A stretch of 64,000 nt of DNA from Wyeomyia smithii (GCF_029784165.1 NC_073694.1:41955006-42019005); one strand, 5' to 3'; numbered from the stretch's first letter, positions 33,111-46,054 are shown. Notes: generated by a model not told the origin, from the letters alone. Numbers and translations: made by a program.

Positions 33111-33639
33111 ACTGCTGTTGTCGCTGTCTAGAACTATTATGAGCGGCTTCGGCTGATACAGGATCTTATATAGGCCAAATAGCATGTTTTAAATTGCAAG
33201 GTATATGATTCTGTCGACCGTGCTTGGGAATCAATCATATAACGACCAATCAGAGGTCGAATTTTTCATTTTGACAAGGCTTGACTATTTCCAATAGTAA
33301 AATAGTGTGAATAATAAAATAACAATTATCTCCTTTTGAGAAGAATCTTAGAAGATTTTCCAATCTATTGCTGCAAGAACGAAGGAAATCCATCGAATAC
33401 TAACCGATTTATTAGCATTAGAAATTGGACATATTTTTCACTTTTTTCGGTTTCAGATTTTCATTTCACTTCCCTAAGTAGCCGAACTTCCTGAGAGAAG
33501 TATTCTACTTCAAAACCAAACAAATATCAGCAATACCGTCAACGCAAATTCCTGATGTTACTAAAAACTTCGTTTGCGTCATGCATGCGTTACAGCAAGA
33601 AGATAGTTACACGCTATCAGGATACGCGTGTTCTCTGTT

Positions 33640-34545
33640 TTGAGTGTAGTATTTGTTTCTCCCTACCAGGTACCCCCTAACTAGTAGTGGTAGATCATGT
33701 TGCGGGCTTCAAATTGAACTGTGCTTTGTTTAATTGCTACAGTCATGTTTTAAGTTCAAGGTGAACAACAATTGAATTATTATAGAGTAAAAATGCTTTG
33801 TCGGCCATTACTGATTTTTTTTTCGCTGATGAAGGCTTTACCCCTTTTATCTCTTCCTTGGGGTACGCGTAACCGGTCATGTATTGTGATATGCATTACT
33901 GAACTCACATGAATAAATTTCGTAAGAAAAATTTTATAATTCATTGAAACCTATGAAACTGTATGTCTCTAATAAGTTTTATCATAGGAGGGATTTTGTT
34001 ATCAAGAGGAAGTAATCGATGAATTAATGAATTCTGTTTGGAAGATAGCTAAACCTGGAAATATTCTACTATAATCATTTTTAAAGTCCTTTGACATCGA
34101 ATGCCCTGATTGTACTTAGATTCGAGCTCATGACAACCCGCTTATTAAATTTTTTTTTGTGAAAGTTGATGAGGATTTTTATTAAGGTTTTACTCAGTAG
34201 ATTGAGGCTTAACCGTGAATTATTTTTAAGTATGAACCTTTTGTCTTCGAAAAGCATCACCAGAATTTTTCAAAACGTTTTCTTTCACTCATTATTGCGT
34301 TGCATACGAAACTGGATGACCCCTCGTCGCTTTATTTACATTTTGTCTCAGCTGTCAGTGAATGTGTAATTGTAATCGAAGCCATATGGCATCACCAAAC
34401 ACCCAAACTTTGAATACAGTTTAAAAACTATCTTTGAGCGATGAACTGGTTAATACGATTAGAGAACAGATCGATTTTCAATATGCAATGCAGTTTGTGT
34501 CAATTATGCATGTAGTGGCTAAGTAATATGACTTTGAAGGACTTT
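33640..34545. repeat. old interspersed repeat D, copy 1
   Basis: Blocks such as TTTAATTGCTACA(G/C)TCATGTTTTAAG and GTTTAAAAACTAT...GA(A)CAGAT recur in the same order at about 40700-41790. In this copy the repeat runs directly into the mariner transposase remnant, so D may be the 5' part of that transposon. Inference only. Confidence 0.5.
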
Positions 34546-34564
34546 GTAATACTGTTCCAGGTAC

Positions 34565-35060
34565 AATCTGATTTCTCTGTGCCGGAATATGGTTAAGCGA
34601 AATCCTCGATGTAGTGCTACTAAATTGGCGGAGGATCTCAACGTATTTGATCAGAGCCTCCATCGAATCCTGAAAAATAAGCCTCACACCAAGCCCTCCA
34701 GAATCCAGAAAGCCGAAGACCTTTCGATAAGGTAGAACAAGTAAAAAAAGCGAAGGTTTTGGCAAAGAGAACCCTGCTGGAAGTAAACTGAGAGAATATC
34801 GTGTTTACTGACAAGAAACTCCTCATCGTGTAACAGTACGTGAATAACCAGAACGACAGAGTTTGGTTCCAGAAAGATCACGAACTTATACCGATGTGCT
34901 TATGGCCTACAGGCACAGTCACCAGCATCGGTGATGTTTTGGACCGTAATCACCCATGATGGCTGAACTCCGCTGGTTTTTGGGGGAAGGAATGAAAATC
35001 AATCAAAAACATATTGGGAACTAGTTCTACAGAACTTCTTATTTGATTCAATAAAGCAAT
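34565..35060 (+). pseudogene. mariner-like (IS630/Tc1/mariner) transposase remnant
   Basis: Across frame shifts the translation reads NPRCSATKLAEDLNVFDQS and LHRILKNKPHTK (DNA-binding helices). It then reads VKKAKVLAKRTLLE and VFTDKKLL with the first catalytic Asp, QYVNNQNDRVWFQK, SVMFWTVITHDG and KEWKSIK-type sequence. This order matches mosquito mariner-type transposases (F(S/T)DEK, VN.QNDRVW, VMVWA..T.DG). Several stops (near 34797 and 34847) mean no function. The last catalytic residue is not visible. The nearby 17-kb remnant is a different family. Confidence 0.8.
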
Positions 35061-35613
35061 TGCATGTATATGCGTAACGTACTGTACGTATGCCCCTGTT
35101 TCTGTCAATGCTCAAAGTTATTTTCAATTGAAGACCAGCAAACAATAGCGACGCTATTCAATGAGATATAAACATGTGAGGAAGGAGAAATCATGAAAAG
35201 ATAACAAAATTTTCATGTACGTACACTAGCAAACGTAACATAACCATGTAAAGTTGTTTTCGTTTTCTCCAAACTGGAAATCATCGCATCTCATTGTCCT
35301 GATTTTTTGCTAATTTGGAAATTTTTAGCAGCTTTTCTCGTTTCCTGGTGATGGACACAGAGCATATTAATCCATTCCCGATGGAAGGAAATCAGATTTT
35401 ATTTTGAAAAAATTACCTTTAAACTGTTATTCTTTAGGAACTTTCATTTGATACAAACTTTTGCGTATTATAGATCGATCTGTTCTCTATCCGTACTGAA
35501 TAATTTCATCGTTAAAAATATTAAGGATAATTTTTCAGCTGTAATCCAAGTTTAGATGTCAGATGATGCCATACGGCATAACACGCCGGGAATGGGTTAA
35601 CACGAGTGTTCAA
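35061..35613. other. no gene recognised
   Basis: AT-rich DNA between the mariner remnant and the hAT-type element. Confidence 0.4.
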
Positions 35614-35621
35614 CTGAGTAT
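35614..35621 (+). repeat. left 8-bp target-site duplication
   Basis: CTGAGTAT, repeated exactly at 38381-38388. An 8-bp TSD is usual for hAT and P-type transposons. Confidence 0.8.
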
Positions 35622-38380
35622 TAGGGTGTCCCAAAAATAATCGATGTTGAAAAAGTCAAGGTGCTCAGCCCTAAATTGAAAGATAATGTTATTTATAGCA
35701 TTTTTGTAGAACAGTTCGACTTTCTAAAAGGTCGTTTTCAGGCCCAAACGTGATTTATGAAAAAATGACTTTTTTAAGCTACAAATCAACCTTTTTGCAC
35801 TTTTTTCATTTCTGTTCGATTCCTACATTTTTTCGTACATTTTTTTATTCTTGTGAATATTTTACCTGGTTTGGTTCAGCATTGTATTCAGTTTTTTGAC
35901 TCCCAGAGCCCATTAAACATCACAAAAAAAAATAATTTCTCCAATAATTTTTAGATAAAATCCTTCAAAACACAAATAAAAAAAATTTTGAGCAAGAACT
36001 GAAATTTTCATTGCAAAGCGGGGTTTACCACGAAAATTTACATGAAAAAAGATACTGGATATCCTCTCGAGGAGCTGAGATATTGGCATGTTTCTATGTG
36101 ATGGAACACTATGCATTCTAAAAAATATGTTAAATAACTGTTTTATTTCGGGAGATAAAAAATAACAGTGTTCAGAAAACAAATGCATTTTTAGATGGCT
36201 AATAACTTGGTAGAAGATTTCAAAATTTGGAAAAATCTGCGAAAAAAGTTAGAACGAAAATTATGATTTTTCGTGCCTTCTAATAGAAACTCAATGTTGC
36301 TCGTAATATGTAAGAGATAGAAACATCATGTCTCCGGTAAAGTTTCTTTTTATAAGATAACCTAAAACTTTGTCGAAGACACCTTGCATCTATCTCATTC
36401 TGATTAAAAAGTAAATTTTTTATCTCACTTATTGGTGGATTGATCACCCTACTTTCTACATTAAAAATGCATTTTTGAATATCCTGAAACTTCTCCGAAC
36501 ATACCTCATGGCTATAATCAACATTTGAATCACTATTTGGGAAATTATACGCACAAACGGCAAAATAAAACACTGTGCAATGGAGATATTGAACTGAAGT
36601 GGCATTTTTGACAAAATGCATAGTTTTCCATCACATGTAAAAACGCCGATATCTCAGCCCCCCGATAAGATATCAAGGATCTTTTTTCATGTAAATTTTC
36701 GTCTTGAATTCCGCTTTGCAGTAAACATTCCAGTTCTTGATCAAAAAATTTTTTCATGTGTTTCAAAAGGTTTTATCTGAAAATTAGTTATTAGTCATTA
36801 GTTATAAGTTATTAGTTATTAGTTGTTAGTTACTAGTTACTAGTAACTAGTTATCAGTTATTAGTTATTAGTTATTAGTTATTAGTTATTAGTTATTAGT
36901 TATTAGTTATTAGTTATAAGTTATTAGTTATTAGTTATTAGTTATTAGTTATTAGTTATTAGTTATTAGTTATTAGTTATTAGTTATTAGTTATTAGTTA
37001 TTAGTTATTAGTTATTAGTTATTAGTTATTAGTTATTGGTTATTGGTTATTAGTTATTAGTTATTAGTTTTTATTTATTAGTTATTAGTTATTAGTTATT
37101 AGTTGTTAGTAATTAGTTATTAGCTATTAGTTATTAATTATTAGTTATTAGTTATTAGTTATTAGTTATTAGTTATTAGTTATTAGTTATTAGTTATTAG
37201 TTATTAGTTATTAGTTATTAGTTATTAGTTATTAGTTATTAGTTATTAGTTATTAGTTATTAGTTATTAGTTGTTAGTAATTAGTTATTAGCTATTAGTT
37301 ATTAGTTATTAGTTATTAGTTATTAGTTATTAGTTATTAGTTATTAGTTATTAGTTATTAGTTATTAGTTATTAGTTATAAGTTATTAGTTATTAGTTAT
37401 TAGTTATTAGTTATTAGTTATTAGTTATTAGTTATTAGTTATTAGTTATTAGTTATTAGTTATTAGTTATTAGTTATTAGTTATTAGTTATTAGTTATTA
37501 GTTATTAGTTATTAGTTATTAGTTATTAGTTATTAGTTATTAGTTATTAGTTATTAGTTATTAGTTATTAGTTATTAGTTATTAGTTATTAGTTATTAGT
37601 TATTAGTTATTAGTTATTAGTTATTAGTTATTAGTTATTAGTTATTAGTTATTAGTTATTAGTTATTAGTTATTAGTTATTAGTTATTAGTTATTAGTTA
37701 TTAGTTATTAGTTATTAGTTTTTAGTTATTAGTTATTAGTTATTAGTTATTAGTTATTAGTTATTAGTTTTTAGTTATTAGTTATTAGTTATTAGTTATT
37801 AGTTATTAGTTATTAGTTATTAGTTATTATTTATTTGTTATTAGTTATTGATTATTAGTTATTAGTTATTAATCATTAGTTATTAGTTATTAGTTATTAG
37901 TTATTAATTATTAGTTATTAGTTATTAGTTATTAGTTATTAGTTATTAGTTATTAGTTATTAGTTATTAGTTATTAGTTATTGGTTATGTCACACTATTT
38001 TGTTTTATGATCCAGTTTGGCTATTTGCTAGCTCGATACGACTTGATTCCTTCCCGGAGTTGAATTCTCTCACGGTACTATGGGGAGTCAAATAATTGAA
38101 TGCGATGCTGAACCAAACCATGCTAAATATTCAAAAACAACCCCACAAAAATAAAAAAATATACGGAAAAATTTCGGAATCGAACAGATTTGAAAAAAGT
38201 GCAAAAGAGTGGTTTTCTAGCTTGAAAAAGTCATTTTTTCATAAATCACGTTTGGACAACCTGAAAACGACCTTTTAGAAAGTCGAAATATTCTACAAAA
38301 ATGCTATAAATAACATTATCTTTCAATTTAGGGCTGAGCACCTTGACTTTTTCAACATCGGTTTTTTTTGGGACAGCCTA
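35622..38380. mobile_element. 2.76-kb hAT-type non-autonomous element with satellite core
   Basis: Starts TAGGGTGTCCCAAAAA and ends with the inverse GGGACAGCCTA. Inverted ends extend about 280 bp (35622-35905 and 38085-38380), sharing AAAAAGTCAAGGTGCTCAGC and AACGTGATTTATGAAAAAA-type blocks. An exact 8-bp TSD flanks it. Inside the left side is a second inverted pair (about 35935-36140 and 36590-36785). Then comes the 7-bp satellite. There is no transposase; open frames at 35913-36188 and 36545-36766 are the two arms read on the same strand. hAT is inferred from TSD and terminal bases. Confidence 0.8.
36783..37990 (+). repeat. heptanucleotide satellite (AGTTATT)n
   Basis: About 1.2 kb of the 7-bp unit AGTTATT, roughly 170 copies, with scattered variants (GTTAC, GTTGTT, TTTTT, TATAAG). 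Variants cluster at the two edges and near 37050-37130 and 37820-37890; the centre is close to perfect. It lies entirely within the hAT-type element. Confidence 0.97.
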
Positions 38381-38388
38381 CTGAGTAT
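38381..38388 (+). repeat. right 8-bp target-site duplication
   Basis: CTGAGTAT, identical to 35614-35621. Confidence 0.8.
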
Positions 38389-39050
38389 ATGTCCAGCTGC
38401 TCGAAGTGTAGCAATTTGTTTTTATTTCCATCAACGCTTGTTACCAACACATGCGCGCGTGAATAGGTCTATTAGTAGCGAGAAATAGGCAAACAACACT
38501 TGCTTTTGGGTTGTGACGCAGATCTCCGTAACGAGTGAATGCCAAAACATGTAAAAAAATGTGAAAAAACCTATCGAATAATGTTTTCTCCCTATTGATT
38601 TTGATAGTTTTTCATAGTAAATGTCAAATAGCTTAGGCTTTTTAAACCATCTTCCGTACCAGTTTCGATTCCTTTGGATACTGATAACCTCCGCTTTCTT
38701 TTGAAAAATTATTTTTCTCTTCTAGAGCATTCGAGCAGTTTTCGTGTGACTCACAAAGTGCTCGAAAATTATTTTATTGAAACCACGAATGGTCGATTTT
38801 GAATTTTCATAGGCAGAATACTAGGTAATAATTAATGCGTCACCTATGAAAGCGCTATTTTATGTTTGCTGTGGTGCACTGTGACTATTTCCGAGTTTGG
38901 TGCTCTCAAAAATTTGAAGTGGTGGCTCGAAGTCGAACATTTGTGGCTTCAACTTAAATACGAATATTAATAGCGTCACTATCGCCTGACAATTTTTAAT
39001 TGAAAATACTTTTGGTAAGCTATTATACAACAAAACTGTTTGGAGGGTTG
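38389..39050. other. no gene recognised
   Basis: AT-rich, no motif, no shared repeat seen. Confidence 0.4.
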
Positions 39051-39430
39051 GTCACATAATAGACAGACTTTTGAGCAAGGTCAAGGTGCTCAACTTTAAT
39101 TTGTAGTATAATGTTATTTATGGTATTTTTGTAAGATATTTCGATTTAAAAAAAAAATGTTTACAAATTGCCCAAAAGTGATTTATGAAAAAACAAGACT
39201 TTTTCAAACCAAAAAATACTTTTATGCACTTTTTTCAAATCTGTTCGCTTCCCATTTTTTTCCGTATATATTCTATTTTTGAATACTTTGCATGGTTAAT
39301 TTTTTTCCGTATATATTCTATTTTTGAATACTTTGCATGGTTGAATTCCGCTTTGCAGCAAATGCTTCAGTTTTTGACTGATTTAAGATGGCTAATTTGG
39401 GATCAATTTACCATCTTCAATGCACAACAA
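39051..39430 (+). mobile_element. partial relative of the 35.6-kb hAT-type element
   Basis: AAGGTCAAGGTGCTCAACTT, a GTGATTTATGAAAAAA-type block, TGCACTTTTTTCAAATCTGTTCG and AATTCCGCTTTGCAG follow in the order of the left arm of the 35622 element. A 46-bp tandem duplication (about 39245-39345; TTTTTTTCCGTATATATTC twice) lies inside. Ends and TSD were not found. Confidence 0.6.
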
Positions 39431-39499
39431 TGAAGTGCAACCGTAGTTTGCCTCCTCGTGGTGCGCTTTGGGTAACGCTAAATGAACTAAAAAACCCAG

Positions 39500-39995
39500 T
39501 CGGTTTTCCATGTTAGGGGCGGCTCAAACAGCGTCTGACTCGGAGCGAGCGGCTGAATATGGAATGCGGATCCCGCACACTACACTTAAGATAGCAACCC
39601 TATCGCGGGATAGGGACCTTAAGTTAACATTCTACGATAATAAAAAGTTACGGAAAATGAAGAAAGCTTTCCAACTGGATTTTTGGCAACGAACTTTAGC
39701 ATGAAAACACGGACACCAATCGGTACATGGAACATATTGACCCTTGCCCAGCTGGGCAAGCTGGCTCAATTAGCTAAAGAAGCTAGCCACTTAAAGCTCT
39801 GGGACTGAACGAAGTCCGCTGGCCGAACACTGGTGAACAGAAGACACCGGCAAGTGTTATCATATTTTGGTATACGAAGAGAAAACGCGACTCGGGAGCG
39901 AGGCGTTGGGCTCCTGCTAAGCCCGCAGGCTCACGCAGCCTTGATGAGATGGGCTCTTCAAAATTTTAGAAGTAAAAAAATGGTATTTGGAAAAA
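39500..39995 (+). pseudogene. RTE-like LINE: 5' leader and endonuclease N-terminus
   Basis: A GC-rich leader (39515-39620) precedes ATG at 39701. The protein reads RTPIGTWNILTLAQLGKLAQ, then after a shift near 39795 LGLNEVRWPNTGE, and after another shift YFGIRRENATRERGVGLLLS. These are the WN..TL, catalytic-Glu (NE.RW) and GV(A/G)LLL blocks of the apurinic-type endonuclease of mosquito LINEs often annotated as craniofacial development protein 2-like. It ends abruptly near 39970. Confidence 0.75.
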
Positions 39996-40017
39996 TAGAA
40001 ATAAATACTAGTGTTTA

Positions 40018-40390
40018 GTGATTGTTACATCAAGGCAACCAGTAAAAAGTTGTCCTCTTGAACTCTTCCAACGACATGTGTATTACGTTAGCGGGATGCA
40101 GCAAGGACAACGCGTAGGCAGGTGCACTATTTACACCGAACCGTGTTTCCAGTGCGGTTACAAGAGAATCAAGGTAAGGAATTGTCACAGCTCGGTTCCA
40201 ATACTCCAAGCTAGTTAATGCAGGTGGATTTGCCCTGTCCCCCCCTGGCTACGCCTATGCTTGCTTGCGCAACGAAGTGGGGACATGCAAAGCAATCTTG
40301 ATGACCTCTGCAATAGCTCTGAAGAAGTAGGTCTCACAGTGAATGTCGCCAGGACCCTTCTACTGGTATTTTTTACCTAGGTGCGTTAGT
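40018..40390 (+). pseudogene. RTE-like LINE: RT palm fragment and unassigned flanking frame
   Basis: At about 40255-40375 a frame reads CLLAQRSGDMQSNLDDL and CNSSEEVGLTVNVART, the region just after the catalytic (F/Y)ADD box of the same LINE family. The ADD itself is gone. The preceding 66-codon frame (40018-40218) includes PCFQCGYKRIKVRNC, faintly zinc-knuckle-like, and may be another element. Confidence 0.6.
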
Positions 40391-40699
40391 TACTCTGCCA
40401 TGTATCGGCAATTATAATTGTATTAATTTTTCATTCATTCTTTCATTCATTTTTATTTCAATTACGGATCAAACATGATGTCAAGATCATCATCGGGGAC
40501 AACAACCCCACCATCAAACACCTTAACAGAACGCTGAAATAAAAAACCTGGTTGCCAAAACCCGTGCAAAGAAGCTAATATGAATGAAAAAACCCGGCAA
40601 CAATTTTTACGTTTTCAAGCGTGAAGATTAGGTTCAATTTTGTTTAAACAGATAAATTTGCCCCCAAGTTGACGGTTTGGTAAAGGATTTGTAGTTGTA
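40391..40699. other. no gene recognised
   Basis: AT-rich. ATTCATT-type short repeats lie near 40430. Nothing supported. Confidence 0.4.
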
Positions 40700-41790
40700 G
40701 AGACAAAACAATGGTTTTTATTATTGTATACAATTTTCATCTGTTTTTCCCTTTAAGCAGCGCATGTTGTGGTAGTCTAGTTCAGGTTTCAAGTTGAACT
40801 ATGTTTAGTTTAATTGCTACACTCATGTTTTAAGAGCAAGTTTGAACAACAAGTGAAGTATCATAAAATAATTGCTTTGTCCGCCATTGCTGATTTTACT
40901 TTCGCATACCCCCTGAAGGTTGAGAACTGCTGGGCTAAGGAGATAATCTCAGGGTTTGATTTTTGAGCGATCCCTTGAAAAATAGGGCAACCATTTAAAT
41001 CTACTACTCTCGATCTGTTCCACAGATGTTCCTTTAAGCTGAAAACGGCATTTTATGCTATTTTTAATTTTTTTAAATGCGACTAATTTTTATATAAAGT
41101 TCATATCATTTTGATGATTACACCGTTGAAATGATTTTTTTTACTAAAAGAATTAAAACAAAAATAAAATGTAATTATTTCTGTAAGCTCATTACTTCAA
41201 AATATTATTTTTTCTCATGCAAACAATTAAAGATTGATTGAACATTGTTGGTTGTCTAATCATATAGAAATGAGAAAAAAGTTTAATATTTTATTAAATT
41301 GAAAAAAATTAGAGCTAGAATGGTTTTCATGTTTGGTAGAATAAAATATTTACCCTAAAACAAAAGAGAATAACATAAAAAAAATAAAACAAAAAATTAA
41401 TAAGATATAAAAAAAAACTTAAGCTATTCAATCTATAGTAATATTTTTATTTCTTTTCTGCACATTTTTAATGTGTTCTCAGTGAATATTTTTTTGAAAG
41501 GACAAAAAAGAATTCTAAAACATTTCTGAAGGTATCGTACCAATCACCATTTTTTTTCTTTTTTTCTTGATCAGATAACCATCGATTTTCCCTCCTAACT
41601 TTGATTAGTGTTTAAAAACTATACTTTGGAACGATGAAACTGTTGAATCGGGTTTGCGAACAGATTCATGTTTAATAAGCAATACACTTGGTGCCAATTG
41701 TTCATGTGGTTAAGGAGCAACGGGAGTTTTGAAGATAATTTTCAGAGGTAAACCTTTATTATTGAATGCTTAATACGTGTTGATATTAAT
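40700..41790. repeat. old interspersed repeat D, copy 2
   Basis: Parallels 33640-34545 in block order, including TTTAATTGCTACACTCATG near 40810 and GTTTAAAAACTATACTTTGG near 41610. The middle holds more A/T-rich filler than copy 1. No transposase follows here. Confidence 0.5.
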
Positions 41791-42700
41791 GACAAATAAT
41801 GACATAATTGACAAAAAAATGACAAATAAACATTTAATATTGAATGCTTAATACATGTTGACATAATTATTATATGCTTAATACATGGTGACAACTTAGA
41901 GTTGTGTCGAGAAACAAGAAATTATGATGATCTAGAATGTTTTACAGAATAGATACACTATGTTGTGATGTCAATAAGTTCAATCAATTAGTCAACGTCT
42001 AACTTCAATCGTGCAAATTTAAATTTCTCTCGCCCTTCGGGTATAATATCAAAAAACAAAGAAATCTATTGCATTCGATTCCAATCAAATCGTGTAATCT
42101 ATAAGAATTGCAAAGCTTTTCTAAAATCCTGAAAATTGTAAGCTTTGTTCGGAAGCACATTATTCGACCACAGTAACGTGAAATACTAACAATATCTAAT
42201 TAACCCATCAGTGCACAGTCTATAGCGAATAAATGATTAGAACACACATTATTTCAGGTAAAGCCATTTAAACAAAAAAACAATTTTGTGAGAAGCTTCG
42301 GCTTGCACATTCCATTATATTCATGCATGAACCCTTTTGTATTAAAATACAAACATATCATGCATAGAGAACGAACTGAGTCAATCTTGAAAGAATTTGC
42401 TTCAACTCACCACGCAGGTTAGAATAGGATCTGTGTATACCTTCCTTCAAATGAGGCAAACTTGTAATTGACCAAGATTTAAACAATAAATTGAGTTTTT
42501 TCCTAAATGCTATCATTCCGCAACTTATCGATTGAATTTATTGTTAAGCTTACAAAAATTAAAGTGCAGCACTTTTGAAGAACTGTTGGTCAAGGAATTA
42601 ATCAGCTCCCCATTGGCCAGATCCTACAACAATTCATTACCGGTAGTTATTTGCTTCTGCCGCAGGATTTCGTACAAAACAATACAAGCATCAACAAATT
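41791..42700. other. no gene recognised
   Basis: AT-rich. A short direct repeat around TTAATAC(G/A)TGTTGA(C/T)AT and TGAATGCTTAATAC occurs near 41765-41890. Confidence 0.4.
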
Positions 42701-43920
42701 GATTCAATTGACAAGTCTGCGAATCAGGATGATGTTTCGAAATGGTTTTGTTTGCACTCTTTGTATTACATAACCTGGAAGTACACAAAGTGGATTTTTT
42801 TTTCGTTCAATACAAGCATTCAGCATGCTCCCGATCCACTCTCTACTCCACATCGCATCCTCTTGCGTCCTTGCGCACCTGGTTCGCTCCAAATCCAGAG
42901 CAAAGAACGCGGATTCAGGCTAGGTAACCTCTACAGGTTGGCTGGTGCTTCTTAGTGTGGCAGCGTAGACAGTCCTCTTGAGTGTGCCATTTCCGAGGCC
43001 TTGTCGGTTAAGTACATACGTACGTACACATTTTTGAAAAGCCAGAAGTACGTTCTGCCACACAGCATCAGTGAGCATCAGCAAACACTGGAAGAAATCG
43101 CTTTGCAGAATGGACTGGAACAAAAGAACCAAGAAGCATCAAGGGAATGAATTATTTGTTACTCTGTGCCCCGTCCCCTGCTCGAGTCCTAACCTAACCG
43201 ATCCGTTAGCGTCCCTTCTATTCAACGATACGGACATCGCAATGAGATTGTTCTCCTTCGTCTGGGCTGGGGTTGCGTGATTCCACACATCTGTCGTTGC
43301 GGAGGTTCCGAGTGAAATAGCATGTGATAGTTGTATGGAAGGAACAGAGATATCTAGATTGACTGCGCGTGATAGACGTCTGCATAAGCTCCGCCCGATA
43401 TGAGGGCGTGTTATTTCATTTTCACGAATGAGAGTGTGTTTGTGTGATCCTGCTTTGTTAGTAGAACAGTGTGTGTATATGGACGGACAAGCTGGCTGTC
43501 CTGAGAGTGTATGTGTGCAAACCCAGTTGGCCCGGTTTTGTGTGCTCGAGTTGACCAGCAAACCCGCTCGATAGGTGTACAAATTGATCCAAGGCACGCA
43601 ATGTTTCAGACCATTTCAACAATTTTGTTTGGTTCGTGTATCGTTGTTTTTTATCAGCTTTCAGTACCATGTTCCCTTGGGGCCCTTAGCAATGAAGGGC
43701 GGCCTGGCTGGCGAATGGTGTGATGATTTTGATTCGCTATATTTTTTTGGTCCGGCGAACGGCCACAAACATCGTGGGGACTTACGGCACGCGTTTATTA
43801 ACCGCGAGAGTTTATTTACAGGTCGGCATGGTTATTTCTCGGACTCGCTTTGTTCTAGTATAATTGTCAATGTAGTAAATAGTTCAAAACTATTTAGCAG
43901 CAATTGAGTGATTCATTGCA
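42701..43920. other. GC-richer single-copy-looking DNA, no confirmed gene
   Basis: Overlapping frames exist on both strands (for example 43139-43597, -, 152 codons), but none has a recognisable domain and they overlap each other in all frames, as expected of GC-richer non-coding DNA. It could be 5' UTR, promoter or intron of a host gene. Confidence 0.35.
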
Positions 43921-46050
43921 ATTACGTTCCGAAGGACACAGCAATTATCGGAAAATAGTTTATGTTGGAAGCTTGCTAGGGGGGTCAGCGGCAATTTCGT
44001 TGCTTGATGCTTCTAAGCTGAATACACACGTAGGCTTCCATAATTCTGGTATGGAATGAATTTATGTAGGTACAATATTTATGAATAGTTATTAACGGGA
44101 GTGAAACGGATACACTGTAGTATCAAATAGATGCCATAAGTAGTACTTCTATATACAAGTAAGACTTCTTGAATATTTTATAACTATTTAAAACTGTTGG
44201 CTTATGACTAATGTATATTGTTAGTCACAAACAATTGAGCTCAGCAATCTTAATACAAAAACGATATCCAAAATTGAATTGAAATTGTATTTACAACTGT
44301 AAAATCAAAAAGTCAGTTTTTCCATATGCGTAAAAAACAGTTTTGCACATTTTGTAATAATACAGTTCAATAACTTTATATGCAACCTTCAGTTATAGAT
44401 TTTACTTAAACGGCTATTCTATTACTGCTATTACTGAAGGGGCGAAAATATACTATTAGAGCAAGTTATGATAGTAAAAGAAGTGAAATGTGCTGGTATG
44501 ACAAGAATCATAAAACTGGTAAGGTTAGATCATTGGAATTAACTGATATGTTGAAAAGGAGTTACAAAATATATTTTGTCTACCTGTAAAGATGAAATTG
44601 TAATAACAAATATTTCATATTAAACTGACAATGCGCTGCTGTTCCAAAAAAAATGCAAATTCATTAAAGATTGGTTTCTATTTATTATTCAGTTGATACA
44701 ATTATATGATGTTCAGCGGTTCCTTTTCATCATGGACCAAAACTAATTGTATGATGTTAAATACTCATTTGGTTGTAGAGCAGCATCATAATATCACATG
44801 AATTATATTTCTCCAATAGGATGAAACCAAAAAAAACATGGGTCTGAATAAATACATAAATTAATAAACTAATCGATGTTATTCTATCGAAATCCAACTA
44901 AATGAAATATACCTATTTTTTTTCGAATAATTTTACCTATATAATGGAAATATCTCGACTAATTGTATCTATTGATCAATTGAATGAACAAATCAATTTT
45001 GGTGCACCGATAATTATTTAGTCATCGGAGCTTCGTCTTGCTGCTCAATGGTAGGAATCGTAGTAGTAGAAAATGCGAATAATAAGAAGAACGTTTAAAC
45101 GTTTTAAGCAAATTTGATAACATTTACGTTATGCACGAGAGCAAAAAATTATTGTTACCTGTTACACAGTGCATGCTTCAGTGCTGTCTCACACTCCGCG
45201 TGAATTTATGAACCTTCAAGAATACTTTAGAGATCGAAGGAAAGGTCTTTTCATTCAATTTCACTTAGAATTTTTCAGTTTTATTTTGCTAACTTGCTTT
45301 TTCTCCAATCAGAACATATTTTGTTTCTGAGGGCAATAAAATCTTTCAAAAACTATTGTTCTTGATTAAGCAAAAAAGTTGTCCCAGCTGGTATATGAAA
45401 AAGCTACTGCTTGAGTTGTTCAATGCCAGAGATGCCCGATATATTTTTTTGGATAGTTTACATATACCGTATTGCATCAAATTTCGAACACTCAAGCTAT
45501 GATGTAACTTCTTGCACTAAAAATTCAACGAAAAATAAATTATAAAGGTTTAACATGTTGGTTAGTTAGTTACGGTTGTTGCAATTAAGTGCTATTTATA
45601 TAGATTCAAACATGTTTTGTTCTTGGAATTAACGAGAATTCAGAACTCGGTTTTGATTCAAGTTCCGAACACTTTAATGTAATCACTAATGTCGAATTCG
45701 TTTTTACGGCAGGACGATACCGTCCCGGACTACAATTTGCAGCTGAAGAAAAAAACACTTTCCGAGCAGTTGCAATGGAGTGCGTAATACCAAAGGTAGC
45801 TGTCACTTTTGTTTTGGTCATTATCGCCATTGTCTTTTTGTCGCGTTTGTGCTACACAGAAAAAAAAATACCCAAATATGCGTATTTTTGACGCAAATCA
45901 GTCCTTCTGTGCGGGAAGGTACTTTTAGGTAAAAGCGATTTACCTACTTCTGAGTACCTGCACGGAAGTCATCATTCAAGTAAAATCGGATACCTTGAAC
46001 CAACAATATCAATATCAAAAACTCCATACAAATTTTTAGCCAAAATTAAG
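43921..46050. other. no gene recognised; one repeat piece near 45.7 kb
   Basis: Mostly AT-rich. 45660-45770 (GTTTTTACGGCAGGACG, GTCCCGGACTACA) resembles the repeat at 4510-4690. From 45860, short AT-rich words recur. Confidence 0.4.
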
Positions 46051-46054
46051 TATG

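Noticed and set aside
35913..36766. Two related minus-strand proteins in tandem
   Set aside because: They are the two arms of an inner inverted repeat read on the same strand, not paralogous genes.
36783..37990. Telomere-like repeat or CRISPR array
   Set aside because: The unit is AGTTATT, not the insect TTAGG, and Diptera lack telomerase repeats. There are no spacers. It is a plain satellite inside a transposon.
43139..43597. 152-codon minus-strand gene
   Set aside because: No domain, opposing frames of similar length, and repeat-like low-information composition. More likely GC-richer non-coding DNA.
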